The position numbers and the translations under genes were made by a program. Below are positions 33,369 through 42,668 of a stretch of 64,000 nt of DNA, piece after piece. This stretch comes from Actinomyces glycerinitolerans (GTDB taxonomy: Bacteria; Actinomycetota; Actinomycetes; Actinomycetales; Actinomycetaceae), in NCBI RefSeq assembly GCF_900098745.1, contig NZ_FQTT01000010.1, positions 388,567 through 452,566 of the forward strand, given 5' to 3'. The notes beneath the pieces are model-generated. The model ran no database searches. It had not been told where the DNA came from and was given only the letters and a program-made list of their open reading frames with translations. Position 1 is the first letter of the stretch. Each line of letters starts with the position of its first letter.

Positions 33369-34388
33369 ATGTTTACAATCCCCCTACACCGTTCCGTTTT
33401 CAACACGGAAAGCACCGTCGTTCTACAAGATGATCTCTTCACCGTCACCGCCCGCAGTTATCCCAGCGGCGTATCGTCCCTCACCGTCAGGAATACACGC
33501 GGACACGTCGAGGTGCTGCCCTTCATGGGCCAAATCATCTGGGACGCCGTGTTCGACGGGCGAAGCCTCCGAATGACGAACATGTTCAGTCAGCCGCTAC
33601 CCGCCAAGGAGATCTCCGCTACGTACGGATGCTTTGCCTTCCACTCGGGGCTCCTCGCCGCAGGCTGCCCTTCCCCGGAAGACGATCACCCGCTCCACGG
33701 AGAGTTCGCATGCGCTCCGATGCAAGAAGCATGGCTCGAGCTTGACAATGACCGCATTCGCGTCGTCTCTCGCTACGAGTACGTTATGGGCTTCGGCCAC
33801 CATTATGTGGCCAAACCGTACGTCGAGCTACGACCAACATCATCTTTGTTCGACATTGGACTGGACGTTACCAATTGTTCCGCATATGCGGAGATGCCAT
33901 TGCAGTACATGTGTCACATGAACTATGCATTCATCCCCGGTGGACACATGCACCAAACCCTCCCCGACGGCACGTTTCAGCTGCGTAGAACAATACCTGC
34001 GCATGTACATCCGACCCCAGAATGGACCGAGCTGAACAAGGCTATCCTCGCAGGTAGCCTCGATGCGAACTCGCTTGAAGGCGCCGAGGCGTTCGACCCG
34101 GAGATCGTGTACTTCGCCGACGATCTACCCCGTTACGGGAATGATCTAGAGTTCACTCTTGAGTCCCCCGGGGGCAGAACCTTCTTGACGAGGTTCGCTT
34201 CTTCGCAGTTCCCGGTGGCCACGCGTTGGATTCTTCACAACGCCGACCAGAAGGTCGCCGCCTTCGTTCTTCCCGGGACTTCCCGACCGGAGGGGAGAAT
34301 TGCGGCGGAAAAGGCGTGCACGCTCATTCACTTGCAGGCAGGAGACTCCCGCCACTTCGTCGTCACCACTGGAGTCAAGGAGGACTGA
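33369..34388 (+). CDS. DUF4432 aldose-epimerase-like protein (DeoX-like)
   Basis: 339 residues from ATG 33369, 3 bp after the permease stop. It has the galactose-mutarotase-like beta-sandwich of DUF4432: MGQIIWDAVFDGRSLRMT, YGCFAFHSGLL, HPLHGEFA and MPLQYMCHMNYAFIPGG. Salmonella deoX belongs to this family and accompanies deoP and deoK. It may interconvert anomers or isomers of the sugar; the exact reaction is not known. No signal peptide, so cytoplasmic. Confidence 0.83.
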   Translation: MFTIPLHRSVFNTESTVVLQDDLFTVTARSYPSGVSSLTVRNTRGHVEVLPFMGQIIWDAVFDGRSLRMTNMFSQPLPAKEISATYGCFAFHSGLLAAGCPSPEDDHPLHGEFACAPMQEAWLELDNDRIRVVSRYEYVMGFGHHYVAKPYVELRPTSSLFDIGLDVTNCSAYAEMPLQYMCHMNYAFIPGGHMHQTLPDGTFQLRRTIPAHVHPTPEWTELNKAILAGSLDANSLEGAEAFDPEIVYFADDLPRYGNDLEFTLESPGGRTFLTRFASSQFPVATRWILHNADQKVAAFVLPGTSRPEGRIAAEKACTLIHLQAGDSRHFVVTTGVKED

Positions 34389-34391
34389 TCC

Positions 34392-35354
34392 GTGTCCACT
34401 AACTCGAATGAGCGGCAAACTGATTCCGCGCCGCAGATTGCGGTCATCGGTTCGAACATGGTCGACCTCATCTCCTACATTCGCCGAATGCCGAAAGAGG
34501 GGGAAACACTCGAGGCTCCCGACTTCTCAATGGGATGCGGAGGAAAGGGCGCCAACCAGGCGGTAGCAGCTTCACGCCTGGGATCCAAGGTTTTGATGGT
34601 GACGCGCGTCGGAAATGATATCTTCGCAGAGAACACGATAGCTAACTTTGCGAACAACGGCATTGACACGACGTACGTTCTGCCGACCGAGGCGACGAGC
34701 GGGGTTGCGCCCATCTTCGTCGACGAACAGTCTCGCAACTCGATACTCATCATCAAGGGCGCTAATGCTCTGCTGACCCCGGACGATCTGGACGCCGCCG
34801 AGTCTGACATCGCAAAGTGCAAACTCATTGTCCTTCAACTCGAGATTCCACTGGAGACAGTGTATGCAGCCATCGAGATGGGTACGCGCCTCGGTATTCC
34901 GGTGCTACTGAACCCAGCGCCCGCTCAGCCGGACCTCGTTCTTGACAAGATCAAGGGCTGCGAGTTCCTTGTTCCTAACGAGTCCGAGTTGTCCCTTTTG
35001 ACGGGCATGCCGGTTGACTCCTTGGAGGATATACGTCGCGCCGCCTCGGTACTGCTGAGAGTCGGGGTCAAGCACGTGATAGTCACCCTGGGTTCCCGGG
35101 GTGCGCTGTGGCTCAACACGCAGGGCGAAGAGCTCCTGCCGGCGGCACATGTCACACCTCTTGACACAACCGGCGCCGGTGACGCGTTTATTGGTTGCTT
35201 CAGCCACTTCCTCGTCCAGACCGGCGACATTCGCCGGGCCCTCATCCAGGCCAACGCCTACGCAGGCGATTCGGTGACGCGGCGGGGAACTCAGACCTCC
35301 TATGCCACGGCAGAGGAGTTCGCGCGCATACAACCGGAGCTAAAGGAGGACTGA
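34392..35354 (+). CDS. PfkB-family (deoxy)ribokinase
   Basis: 320 residues from a GTG 3 bp after the previous stop, with AGGAGG upstream. PfkB signatures: GGKGANQAVAASRLG (from 50) and DTTGAGDAFIG (258-268) with the catalytic Asp264. It phosphorylates ribose or 2-deoxyribose at O5; the deoC and DeoP/DeoX-like context favours deoxyribokinase (DeoK) over RbsK. Last gene of the deo unit, followed by a strong terminator. Confidence 0.9.
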   Translation: MSTNSNERQTDSAPQIAVIGSNMVDLISYIRRMPKEGETLEAPDFSMGCGGKGANQAVAASRLGSKVLMVTRVGNDIFAENTIANFANNGIDTTYVLPTEATSGVAPIFVDEQSRNSILIIKGANALLTPDDLDAAESDIAKCKLIVLQLEIPLETVYAAIEMGTRLGIPVLLNPAPAQPDLVLDKIKGCEFLVPNESELSLLTGMPVDSLEDIRRAASVLLRVGVKHVIVTLGSRGALWLNTQGEELLPAAHVTPLDTTGAGDAFIGCFSHFLVQTGDIRRALIQANAYAGDSVTRRGTQTSYATAEEFARIQPELKED

Positions 35355-35367
35355 TCGGACTCGTGCA

Positions 35368-35426
35368 GAGACATCCCGGAGGCTCGCGCGTCTTCTCAGT
35401 GTTCGCCCGCGAGCCTCCGGGGTCTC
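35368..35426. terminator. Bidirectional terminator after the deo cluster
   Basis: GAGAC-AT-CCCGGAGGCTCGCG at 35368-35388 pairs with CGCGAGCCTCCGGGGTCTC at 35408-35426, a ~19-bp stem. It lies between the convergent kinase and glycoside hydrolase genes. Confidence 0.85.
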
Positions 35427-35462
35427 TCGCCGCATTGTCGCCGATGTGGTGCTGCTGCTCGG

Positions 35463-37565
35463 TCAGGCCCCCGGCCGCGCGTTCCACGTGACAATGCGCG
35501 CGCCGAACGCGGGAACCGTAACGGTCATGCCCTCGCGGATGCCCGGCGTCGAGTCGGAATCGCCCGTGCGGTCGGGCGAGTGGACGACCAGGGAGTCCGT
35601 GTGGACCTCGGAGGGTGCGTGTACGCGGATGGGGACTTCGACGGCGTCCGGGCCATGATTGGTGGCCACCAGCATGCCTCCCCCGTTACCGGTGAGTACT
35701 CCCCTGGTCAGCTCGCCGTCGTCCAAGTCCACCGGCAGGCGACATCCCGACAGCTCGCGGACGAAGCGGTACAGGCGCCAGACGCGGTCGTCGTCGTGGG
35801 CGTCCGGAGTGGCCGCGGCCATAAGCTCGAGCGGATACGCGCTGACGACCACGGCGCCATCCCCACGGGTGAATAGCGTCAGCGCCGGGGCACCAGCCGC
35901 CGTGCACGCCAGGACCTCGGCGCCCTCCGCCTCCAGTTCCACCCCGCGTCCATGCAGGTCGGCACTGCCTCCGGGAAGGGAGAGCTCATCGCCTACTGCG
36001 AAGCCGCCGAAGGGCCGAACGACAGTGAGCCTCAGATCCTCATCGACCGGAGCCCGGTCCTTGATACGTACACCGGCGAACCGGTGCAGCTCGGGGATCG
36101 CGCTCTCCGCGGACAGCGACAGGTAGAGAACTCCCCCGTCAGCCACGTAGTTCGACGCACCCTGCCAGAAGGAGGTACGCACGTGCAGCAGGGAGTTCGT
36201 CGTCGACGTTAGCGGCGCGGGCAGCACGGTTACAGGCGTCGTCGGCCAGGCGTCGTCGAGGGTCTCCCGGGGGAACTGGACGGGCATCCCCGCCCGCTCG
36301 GAGTAGACGAAGGCGTTGAGAAGGCCGCGGATGAGGGGTTTGACGTCGCGGGTGGAGTCCCAGGACTGTTCGGATGGGACGTAGGGTCCCGCCGGCGCAT
36401 CGTCGAGTCCGTAGTTCTCCTGCGCGTAGGGGTGGGCGTACTCGCGCGGCACCGGTATCGAGGCCAGGGCTCGGGGGCCGTCCGAGGCGCAGCGCTCGAG
36501 GTCGAAACCCGCCAGGCAGGCGCGCAGGTCGGACAGGGATGTCAGCCGCGGGCGCGGGACGTTGTCGGCGTCGACGAGTCCGAACTGGGTCTCGTGTGGC
36601 ATCCGCACATACGGTGCGCGCCCATAGGCGTCGGCCTCGGCGTCGATCCAGCACCAGGCGTAGAAGCCGATGGCGCCCGCCCCAAAACCCGACCAGCACG
36701 ACAGATGGTCGTAGTGCGCAATGACATCGGGGGCGTGCTGGGTCGACGAAGCACCGAATTCGTGGATCATCACGGATTTGCCGGCGCCGCGCGCCAATGC
36801 GGTCTCGAATGCCGCCGCATGCGTCATGCGACGCGATTCCAGCCGATCGGCGTAGAGCTCCGGCGAATAGATCGGGTAGGGGTGCACACAGCAGAAGTCG
36901 AGTTCGTCGGCCACGACGTCGCAGCGGAATGGCCCGCCGTCGACCTCCTGGGAGGCGGTTCCCACGGTGATCAGGTGGTTCGGGTCGTTCAAGCGCAACG
37001 ATTCGGCCAGGCGATGGGTCCATAGGCGCGCGTCCTCATCCGAGGTGGAGTCCCCATAGATCCAGAAGGGCGGTTCATCGGTGAGGTCCCAAGCGATGAG
37101 TTCGCGGCGACCGGACCAGCGCTCGGCGAGACGGGCGGCGTGCGCGCACTGCGCGTCAAGCAGATGCCGATCCGAATGGGGGTTGATTCCGCTCGCCCAG
37201 GGAAGGTCCCAGTAGGCGTCGCCGACTTCGCCGCCCACAAACAGCGTCGGGTGAAGTGTCAGTCCGTTAGCGGCCGCCGCGTCGAGGATCCGGTCGAGGG
37301 TCTTCAGGTGCTCCTCGTCGAGCACGCCCTCACGCGGTTCGAGGGCCGCCCACAGCAGGTCGATCCTGACCGTGTCCAGTCCGTGAGCCGCGATGTCGCG
37401 GAAAGCTCGGGCGAATTCCCCGGACCCCGTGCGCCACGGCCAATCCGGCCCCGAGCGCGGGACGTAGTGAACGCCGACCGGCACGACCGCCCGGCCCTGG
37501 TCATATATGAAGTGTGGCCCCATGCGGAAGCGCCCCGGGCCGTCGTTCAACGGATTCACTCGCAT
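35463..37565 (-). CDS. Clan GH-A glycoside hydrolase (GH42/GH5-like), cytoplasmic
   Basis: 700 residues. The N-terminal barrel has GVHYVPRSGPDWPW, FRDIAAHGLDTVRIDLLWAALEP, the acid/base glutamate in WDLTDEPPFW (Glu164) and the nucleophile glutamate in MIHEFGASS (Glu269), which is the clan-A layout. A second module (about 375-570) looks like the glutamine-amidotransferase-type trimerisation domain of GH42-like enzymes, then a beta C-terminus. No signal peptide. It closes a GntR/ABC/SIS operon and overlaps the SIS gene by 10 bp. With a SIS enzyme beside it, an amino-sugar glycoside is a plausible substrate. Confidence 0.8.
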   Translation of the reverse strand: MRVNPLNDGPGRFRMGPHFIYDQGRAVVPVGVHYVPRSGPDWPWRTGSGEFARAFRDIAAHGLDTVRIDLLWAALEPREGVLDEEHLKTLDRILDAAAANGLTLHPTLFVGGEVGDAYWDLPWASGINPHSDRHLLDAQCAHAARLAERWSGRRELIAWDLTDEPPFWIYGDSTSDEDARLWTHRLAESLRLNDPNHLITVGTASQEVDGGPFRCDVVADELDFCCVHPYPIYSPELYADRLESRRMTHAAAFETALARGAGKSVMIHEFGASSTQHAPDVIAHYDHLSCWSGFGAGAIGFYAWCWIDAEADAYGRAPYVRMPHETQFGLVDADNVPRPRLTSLSDLRACLAGFDLERCASDGPRALASIPVPREYAHPYAQENYGLDDAPAGPYVPSEQSWDSTRDVKPLIRGLLNAFVYSERAGMPVQFPRETLDDAWPTTPVTVLPAPLTSTTNSLLHVRTSFWQGASNYVADGGVLYLSLSAESAIPELHRFAGVRIKDRAPVDEDLRLTVVRPFGGFAVGDELSLPGGSADLHGRGVELEAEGAEVLACTAAGAPALTLFTRGDGAVVVSAYPLELMAAATPDAHDDDRVWRLYRFVRELSGCRLPVDLDDGELTRGVLTGNGGGMLVATNHGPDAVEVPIRVHAPSEVHTDSLVVHSPDRTGDSDSTPGIREGMTVTVPAFGARIVTWNARPGA

Positions 37566-38647
37566 GTCGTCACCTTCGCTCCGACGCTGAACACTCCGGG
37601 GGTCTCGCTTTTACGGGATGCCTCCGCCCACGCGGCGAGGAGCAGCGGCAGGGCGACGAGTCCCGCATCTATCAGCGGCTCGCTGTCGGGCAGGACATAG
37701 TCGATCGGCAGGTCACCGGCCCGGCAGGCATCGACACCGATAGTCATGGTCGATGCTCCTCTACTCAGCAGTTCGTTGCGGAGCCGGGCATCGAGATCGG
37801 AGACCGACGGCTCGACGCACATGAGCACCACTCCGAGTCCGGGGGCGGCCAATTCGAGTGGACCGTGACGAAACTCGGCGGAGTCCATCGATTGGGCGGA
37901 GACATGCGCCGATTCCTTGAGAACGAGAGCATTGACCTCTGCCGCCGCGACTCCCGCGCCGCGACCGACGATGATGAGGGAATCCACCTGTTCCATCCAG
38001 TCGGCGAGCCGCGCGCCCACGCCCTCGGCATCGTCTATCCAGGCCGCCAGGACGTTCGCGGCGGCGTCGGCCCTGCGGTCCGCCCGCGTGAGGATCGATT
38101 CGACCGCGTCGTCCAGGGCGAGGAGCTCGGCGAGTACCTGCATGACGAACATGGTCGAGACATAGGTCTTCGACGAAGGACCGACCTCGACTCCGGCGCC
38201 CAGCGTGATTGCGACGTCGGCGGCGTCGGTGAGCGGATTGCCCGCCATGTTCGTGACGACGACGACGGGAATGCCTCTTTCCCTGGTCAAAACACTCATG
38301 AGTTTGACCGCCTCCACGCTGTGACCAGACTGGCTGACGATTATCACTCCGTGCCGGTCCGTGAGCGACGCGAGACGGAAGTGCAGAAGCTCGGCGGTGT
38401 TGATGACGGTGCTTTCGCGTCCGGATCGACCGAGAACGGACGCCAGACCCGTGACCGCGTCCCCGGAAGTGCCCATGCCCGTCAGAATCAGACGACGCCC
38501 GGACAGGCGGCGTCTGACCTCGTTGAGCGCGTGTTTCTGGGCGCGCAGTTCATCGGCCGTCCTGCGCAGGGCGTCCCCGCTCTCGCAGATCTCGCTTAGG
38601 AAGACGTCGCGTTCAATGGGTTCGGCGGACTCATATGTCGAGTGCAT
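37556..38647 (-). CDS. Double-SIS-domain sugar-phosphate isomerase/deaminase (AgaS/GlmS-C-like)
   Basis: 363 residues with two SIS modules. The first has LILTGMGTSGDAVTGLASVLG and GVIIVSQSGHSVEAV; the second has SLIIVGRGAGVAAAEVNALVLKESAHVSAQSMDSAEFRHGP read in pieces, the hallmark of GlmS isomerase domains and AgaS/FrlB-type deaminases. It lacks the glutaminase domain of GlmS. Likely reactions are deamination or isomerisation of an amino-sugar phosphate or deglycation. RBS AAAGGAAC precedes the ATG at 38647. Confidence 0.87.
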   Translation of the reverse strand: MHSTYESAEPIERDVFLSEICESGDALRRTADELRAQKHALNEVRRRLSGRRLILTGMGTSGDAVTGLASVLGRSGRESTVINTAELLHFRLASLTDRHGVIIVSQSGHSVEAVKLMSVLTRERGIPVVVVTNMAGNPLTDAADVAITLGAGVEVGPSSKTYVSTMFVMQVLAELLALDDAVESILTRADRRADAAANVLAAWIDDAEGVGARLADWMEQVDSLIIVGRGAGVAAAEVNALVLKESAHVSAQSMDSAEFRHGPLELAAPGLGVVLMCVEPSVSDLDARLRNELLSRGASTMTIGVDACRAGDLPIDYVLPDSEPLIDAGLVALPLLLAAWAEASRKSETPGVFSVGAKVTTCE

Positions 38648-38664
38648 TCTTGTTCCTTTATCGG

Positions 38665-39540
38665 TTATTCCTTGGTGGAGCCGGCCGTCAGGCCGTCAAT
38701 GAACTGGCGCTGCGCCAGGAGGAAGATGATGACCATCGGGACGGCTGTGACAACCGCGCCCGCCATGGTCCCGGGCCAGTCGACGGAGTTCTTGCGCGCG
38801 AGGAGCGCCAGTCCGACGGGCAGGGTTCTGGTGGACTCCGAACTAGACACGATCAGCGGCCACAGAAAGTCGTTCCATGTATCGAGGAAGGTGAATATCG
38901 TCAGGGTCGCCAGCCCCGGAGCGGCGATCGGCAGGACGATTCTGCGCAGGATTTGGAGTTCGGAGGCGCCGTCCAGGCGGGCCGCTTCCAGCATCGAGTC
39001 CGGGATCGACAGGAAGAACTGTCGCATGAGGAAGATCCCGAACACCTGGACGATTCCCGGGGCGATGATGCCCGCAAGCGTGTCTACGCCGAACCATGAG
39101 AAATACCGGTTCGCCCACACCATCATCCGATACAGGGGGATGAGGTTGACCTGCATGGGAATCATCATCGTCACCATCAGCAGCCAAAACAGGACGTTGC
39201 GCCCGGGGAACCTCAGTTTGGCGAAGGCGTATGCCGCGCACGAGTCGAAGAGGATGTTGAGTGCGACCACGCACACGGTGACGATGACCGAGTTCATCGC
39301 ATAGGTGCCGAAGGAGGTCTCCGTGAAGATCCGCCCGTAGGCGTGCAACGAGAAGGGCGAGGGGATGATCCCCGAGTCCGGCGAGAATACGTCTTGGGAA
39401 CGCTTGAAGGAGGTAGACAGGGTCCATAGCCACGGAGCGACCATGACGATTGTCGAGACGACGAGGAGTGCGTAAATCGCCGTCGTAGACGCGGCCCTTC
39501 TACGCCGCATGCTCGGTTGCGCTACACGTACGTCCTTCAT
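38665..39540 (-). CDS. Carbohydrate ABC transporter permease, MalG type
   Basis: 291 residues from the ATG at 39538-39540, overlapping the MalF-type stop (ATGA). Six hydrophobic segments. The coupling EAA loop reads EAARLDGASELQILRRIVLPIAAPGLAT. The N-terminal TSFKRSQDVF segment is typical of MalG-family permeases. Works with the MalF-type partner and the binding protein; no ATPase gene is in this cluster, so it must share a genome-wide MsmK/MsiK-type ATPase. Confidence 0.93.
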   Translation of the reverse strand: MKDVRVAQPSMRRRRAASTTAIYALLVVSTIVMVAPWLWTLSTSFKRSQDVFSPDSGIIPSPFSLHAYGRIFTETSFGTYAMNSVIVTVCVVALNILFDSCAAYAFAKLRFPGRNVLFWLLMVTMMIPMQVNLIPLYRMMVWANRYFSWFGVDTLAGIIAPGIVQVFGIFLMRQFFLSIPDSMLEAARLDGASELQILRRIVLPIAAPGLATLTIFTFLDTWNDFLWPLIVSSSESTRTLPVGLALLARKNSVDWPGTMAGAVVTAVPMVIIFLLAQRQFIDGLTAGSTKE

Positions 39541-40484
39541 TGCTCGTCCCTCCTCTCGAGGAGCATTTGGACAGCGGAGGCGAGTGCCAGGAACATGGCA
39601 AGGAGATACGCCGCGGCGGAAGCGTGCCCGAGGTCGAGCTCCTCGAAGCGCTTGACGACGAAGTAGACGACGGTCGTCGTCGCCGACACCGGACCCCCCT
39701 GAGTCATGACGAAGACCTGGTCGAACACCTGGAAGGCGCCGATGATGCCGACGATGAAGACGAACAGCATCGTCGGGCGCAGCGCGGGAAGGGTAACCGC
39801 CCAGAAGCGTCTCCAAGGGCCCGCGCCGTCGACGGCAGCGGCCTCGTAGAGCTCGTGGGGCACGGATTGCAGGGCGGCCAGGAAGACGACCGTTTCGAAG
39901 CCGAATCCCTGCCAGACACTGGTCACCGCGACGGCGATCAGCGCGGTCTTCGTGTTGTTCAGCCAGGACACGCCGTTGAGGCCGACCAGTTCCAGCATCT
40001 GGTTGATGACCCCGTGTTCGTTGAGCAGCATCTTCCACATGGATGCGACGACGACCAGCGACATGGTCACCGGCAGGAAGAACGCGGACCTGAACAAGGA
40101 TTGCAGCACCCGCGCCTGATTCAGCAGGAGTGCGGAAAGCAGGCCCAGGAGAGGGCCGGTGGTCATGGTCGCCAGGGCGAATAGTCCCGTGTTGATCCCC
40201 GACTTCAGGAAGAGGGGGTCGGTGACGAGGTCGACATAGTTGTCGACGCCGACGAACTGCGGCGGGGCAATACCGTTGTATCTGGTGAAACTCCACCACA
40301 GGGAGAGAAGCATCGGGATGAAGAAGAACACCGTGGTGATGAGCATCGCCGGGGCGACCAGGAGCAGGCCCGCCTTGGCCTGACCCGACGTGAACCGTGA
40401 TCCGCCGGCGCGCACTCCCGTGCGCCCGCCCTCTCGGCGCCTTCTCCCCCTGCCGCTCAGTGATGGGATCAGATTTGCGCTCAT
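39537..40484 (-). CDS. Carbohydrate ABC transporter permease, MalF type
   Basis: 315 residues from the ATG at 40482-40484. Six hydrophobic segments. The EAA loop reads YEAAAVDGAGPWRRFWAVTLPALRP. The basic N-terminus (GRGRRRREGGRTGVR) is cytoplasmic. Starts 11 bp after the binding-protein stop and overlaps the MalG-type gene by 4 bp. Confidence 0.93.
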   Translation of the reverse strand: MSANLIPSLSGRGRRRREGGRTGVRAGGSRFTSGQAKAGLLLVAPAMLITTVFFFIPMLLSLWWSFTRYNGIAPPQFVGVDNYVDLVTDPLFLKSGINTGLFALATMTTGPLLGLLSALLLNQARVLQSLFRSAFFLPVTMSLVVVASMWKMLLNEHGVINQMLELVGLNGVSWLNNTKTALIAVAVTSVWQGFGFETVVFLAALQSVPHELYEAAAVDGAGPWRRFWAVTLPALRPTMLFVFIVGIIGAFQVFDQVFVMTQGGPVSATTTVVYFVVKRFEELDLGHASAAAYLLAMFLALASAVQMLLERRDEQ

Positions 40485-40495
40485 TGCGCCGTCAC

Positions 40496-41794
40496 CTACT
40501 TCTGAAGCGCCTCGTCGGCCGTCGCCGCCGCTTTTCGGAGTGACACCTCCGGCGGGGTTCCTTGGACAAGGGTTTCGACCACCCCGTCGGTGATCGCCTG
40601 ATCGATATCGCTCCATCCGGCCACGTAGGGGAAGGGCTGGGCGGACTCGAGGGCCTTCTCGAAGACGGGGAAGGGGACCTGCCCGTCGAAGAATGGGTCC
40701 GCCTGCGTGAGTGCGGGCAGTTCGAGGGCCTCCAGAGTGGCGGGAGCCGCGCCCGCCTTCGTGTAGACGAGCTCCTGCTGGGCGGGTTGGAGAAGGAACT
40801 GCGCGAGCTCCCATCCACCCGCGGGGTTCTTCGCGCCGGTGGGGATGACTAGTCCTGTCCCGCCGAGGTAGCTGCCCGGCTCCTTCGAGAAGGGCGCATC
40901 GGCGACCGCCCACTTCCCGGATTGCTCGGGGACACCGTCCTTGAGGATTCCCATCATATAGGGGCCGTTGAGGAACATGCCGATGCGCTCGTCGGCGATG
41001 CCGGCCAGACCGCCCGAATCGCCCTCGTCCGGCCCCCAATAGACCGAGCCGGCATCCATGAGTCGTCCCATGTACTCCAGCGCATCTACTCCCTCGGGCG
41101 ATGCGAAGGCCGACTTCGTACCGTCCTCGGTGACCAGGCTTCCTCCCTCCTGGAAGAGGAACTGGCTGAATTCGAAGGTGTCGGGTCGCAATTGGAAGGC
41201 GTACTTGTCCACCTTTCCGTCGCCGTCGGTATCCTCGGACATCTCTTCGACGACGTTGAGCAGCTCCTCATGCGTCGTGGGCACGTCGAGGCCCTTCTGC
41301 TCGAGGATGTCCTTGCGGTAGTAGAGGGCATAGGCATCGAAGTCGTAGGGCAGGACGATCGTGCGCCCGTCATACTCCATCGCCTCTAGCGCACCCTTGG
41401 AGTACTGACTCTCGATGGGTTCTCCGTTGAGCTCCCCCTGGGAGATCTCCGATATGTCGGAGAGCACGCCCTGTGCGGCGTAGACGGGTGTCCACACCAT
41501 GTCGATGGTCGCGAGATCGGGCGCCGCACCGGAAGACACGGCGACCGCCAGCTTGTTCTGGAAGGTGTCGTAGTCGTACTCCTGGTAGTCGATGGTGACG
41601 TCGGGGTGGCTCTCCTCGAACAGGTCGAGGGCGGGCTTGACCGGAGATGAGGAGCCGTAATAGTCCCAGACGACGATTGCGTCGCTGTTCGCGCCGTCGT
41701 TCGCCGAGCAGGCCCCGACGAGTCCGGACAGCGCGAGGGCGCCGGCGACGAGGGCGGCGGCCTTCAATGGCTGACGTGTTTTCCCTGTGTTCAT
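40496..41794 (-). CDS. Sugar-binding lipoprotein of the ABC importer
   Basis: 432 residues with lipobox VGAC (Cys29). Family 1 solute-binding fold: IVVWDYYGSSSPVKPALDLFEESHPDV, APDLATIDMVWTP, and GGTGLVIPTGAKNPAGGWELAQFL. It captures an oligosaccharide outside the membrane for the two permeases. It is unrelated in detail to the binding protein at 3097, so a different sugar is expected. Follows the GntR gene by 34 bp. Confidence 0.93.
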   Translation of the reverse strand: MNTGKTRQPLKAAALVAGALALSGLVGACSANDGANSDAIVVWDYYGSSSPVKPALDLFEESHPDVTIDYQEYDYDTFQNKLAVAVSSGAAPDLATIDMVWTPVYAAQGVLSDISEISQGELNGEPIESQYSKGALEAMEYDGRTIVLPYDFDAYALYYRKDILEQKGLDVPTTHEELLNVVEEMSEDTDGDGKVDKYAFQLRPDTFEFSQFLFQEGGSLVTEDGTKSAFASPEGVDALEYMGRLMDAGSVYWGPDEGDSGGLAGIADERIGMFLNGPYMMGILKDGVPEQSGKWAVADAPFSKEPGSYLGGTGLVIPTGAKNPAGGWELAQFLLQPAQQELVYTKAGAAPATLEALELPALTQADPFFDGQVPFPVFEKALESAQPFPYVAGWSDIDQAITDGVVETLVQGTPPEVSLRKAAATADEALQK

Positions 41795-41828
41795 TGTTCG
41801 CTCCTTTGCGAATCAATCTCGGATCGGG

Positions 41829-42629
41829 TTAGAGAGAGCGCGGGCGGGAGACTTCCAGGTGGTACCTGGCGCGAGATCCTTTGACCACTGTTCGGCAGTA
41901 TTCGATGGGTCTTCCGTCTGACGAGTAGGAGGTGAGGCGCAGCAGGAGGACGGGCTGACTGCGGTCCTGCTCTAGGAGTCGGGCCTCACGAGCCGAGGGC
42001 AGAGCGGGTTCGACGGTCTGATGTCCGCGGACCAGCTCCACCCCGAACTGCTCATAGAGGTAGGAGTACAGCGAGGTGGTCCCGAAATCCACCGACAGCA
42101 GGCCCGGGAACATGTGCGCAGGAAGGAAGACGTGCTCAATGAGGAGCGGTTCATCGTCGGCCACGCGTAGGCGTTCGATGGCGTAGACCGGCGCGCCTTC
42201 GGCGATTCCGAGCCTGTCGGCGGTCGAGGCGATGGCTTCGGTGATCTCACCGCCCAGGAGCTTGGTCTCCTGGGACAGGCCCATGAGCGACATCTCGTCG
42301 GTGAATGACGTCAGTTGGTTGAGCTCGCGGTCAATTCTCCGGGCGGAGACGAAGGTGCCCTTGCCGCGGGTCCTGGTGATCGCCCCCTCCCGAACCAGTT
42401 CATCCAGGGCCCGCCTGATGGTCACCAGGGAGCAGCCGAAGGAACTCGCGAGCTCCTTCTCCGTTGGGAGCCGATCTCCGGCCGAGAGCTCCCCCGACTC
42501 CAGCCGGGTACGCAGCGCACGGTAGACCTGATGGTAAAGGGGCGATGCCCCTTGTACCAGAGGCCCACCTATACGACTCCACTCCTGCGCGGTCTTCGCG
42601 TCGGCACTTCCCTTCGCCAAATCCGACAC
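41829..42629 (-). CDS. GntR/HutC-family regulator of the carbohydrate locus
   Basis: 266 residues. Winged helix at about 30-95 (LYHQVYRALRTRLESGEL, GDRLPTEKELASSFGCS, TRGKGTFVS) and a C-terminal UTRA effector domain (about 105-260). HutC/NagR proteins respond to sugar phosphates such as GlcNAc-6-P. First gene of a six-gene minus-strand unit. Its promoter lies inside the palindrome at 42647-42664, so it is probably autoregulated. Confidence 0.9.
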   Translation of the reverse strand: MSDLAKGSADAKTAQEWSRIGGPLVQGASPLYHQVYRALRTRLESGELSAGDRLPTEKELASSFGCSLVTIRRALDELVREGAITRTRGKGTFVSARRIDRELNQLTSFTDEMSLMGLSQETKLLGGEITEAIASTADRLGIAEGAPVYAIERLRVADDEPLLIEHVFLPAHMFPGLLSVDFGTTSLYSYLYEQFGVELVRGHQTVEPALPSAREARLLEQDRSQPVLLLRLTSYSSDGRPIEYCRTVVKGSRARYHLEVSRPRSL

Positions 42630-42646
42630 CCCCTCACGGATCGAAA

Positions 42647-42664
42647 GATTATAATGTTATAATC
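42647..42664. promoter_or_regulatory. Palindromic bidirectional promoter/operator between gntR and the ROK gene
   Basis: GATTATAA-TG-TTATAATC is an 18-bp palindrome holding a TATAAT -10 box on each strand. On the plus strand the box (42658-42663) ends 5 bp before the ROK ATG, so that mRNA is probably leaderless. On the minus strand the box precedes a short leader with GAGGGGG and the gntR ATG. A GntR dimer here would control both directions. Confidence 0.8.
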
Positions 42665-42668
42665 AAGT

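Noticed and set aside
35463..37565. Calling the hydrolase lacZ or bga
   Set aside because: Catalytic residues fit clan GH-A, but the family and substrate cannot be fixed by eye.
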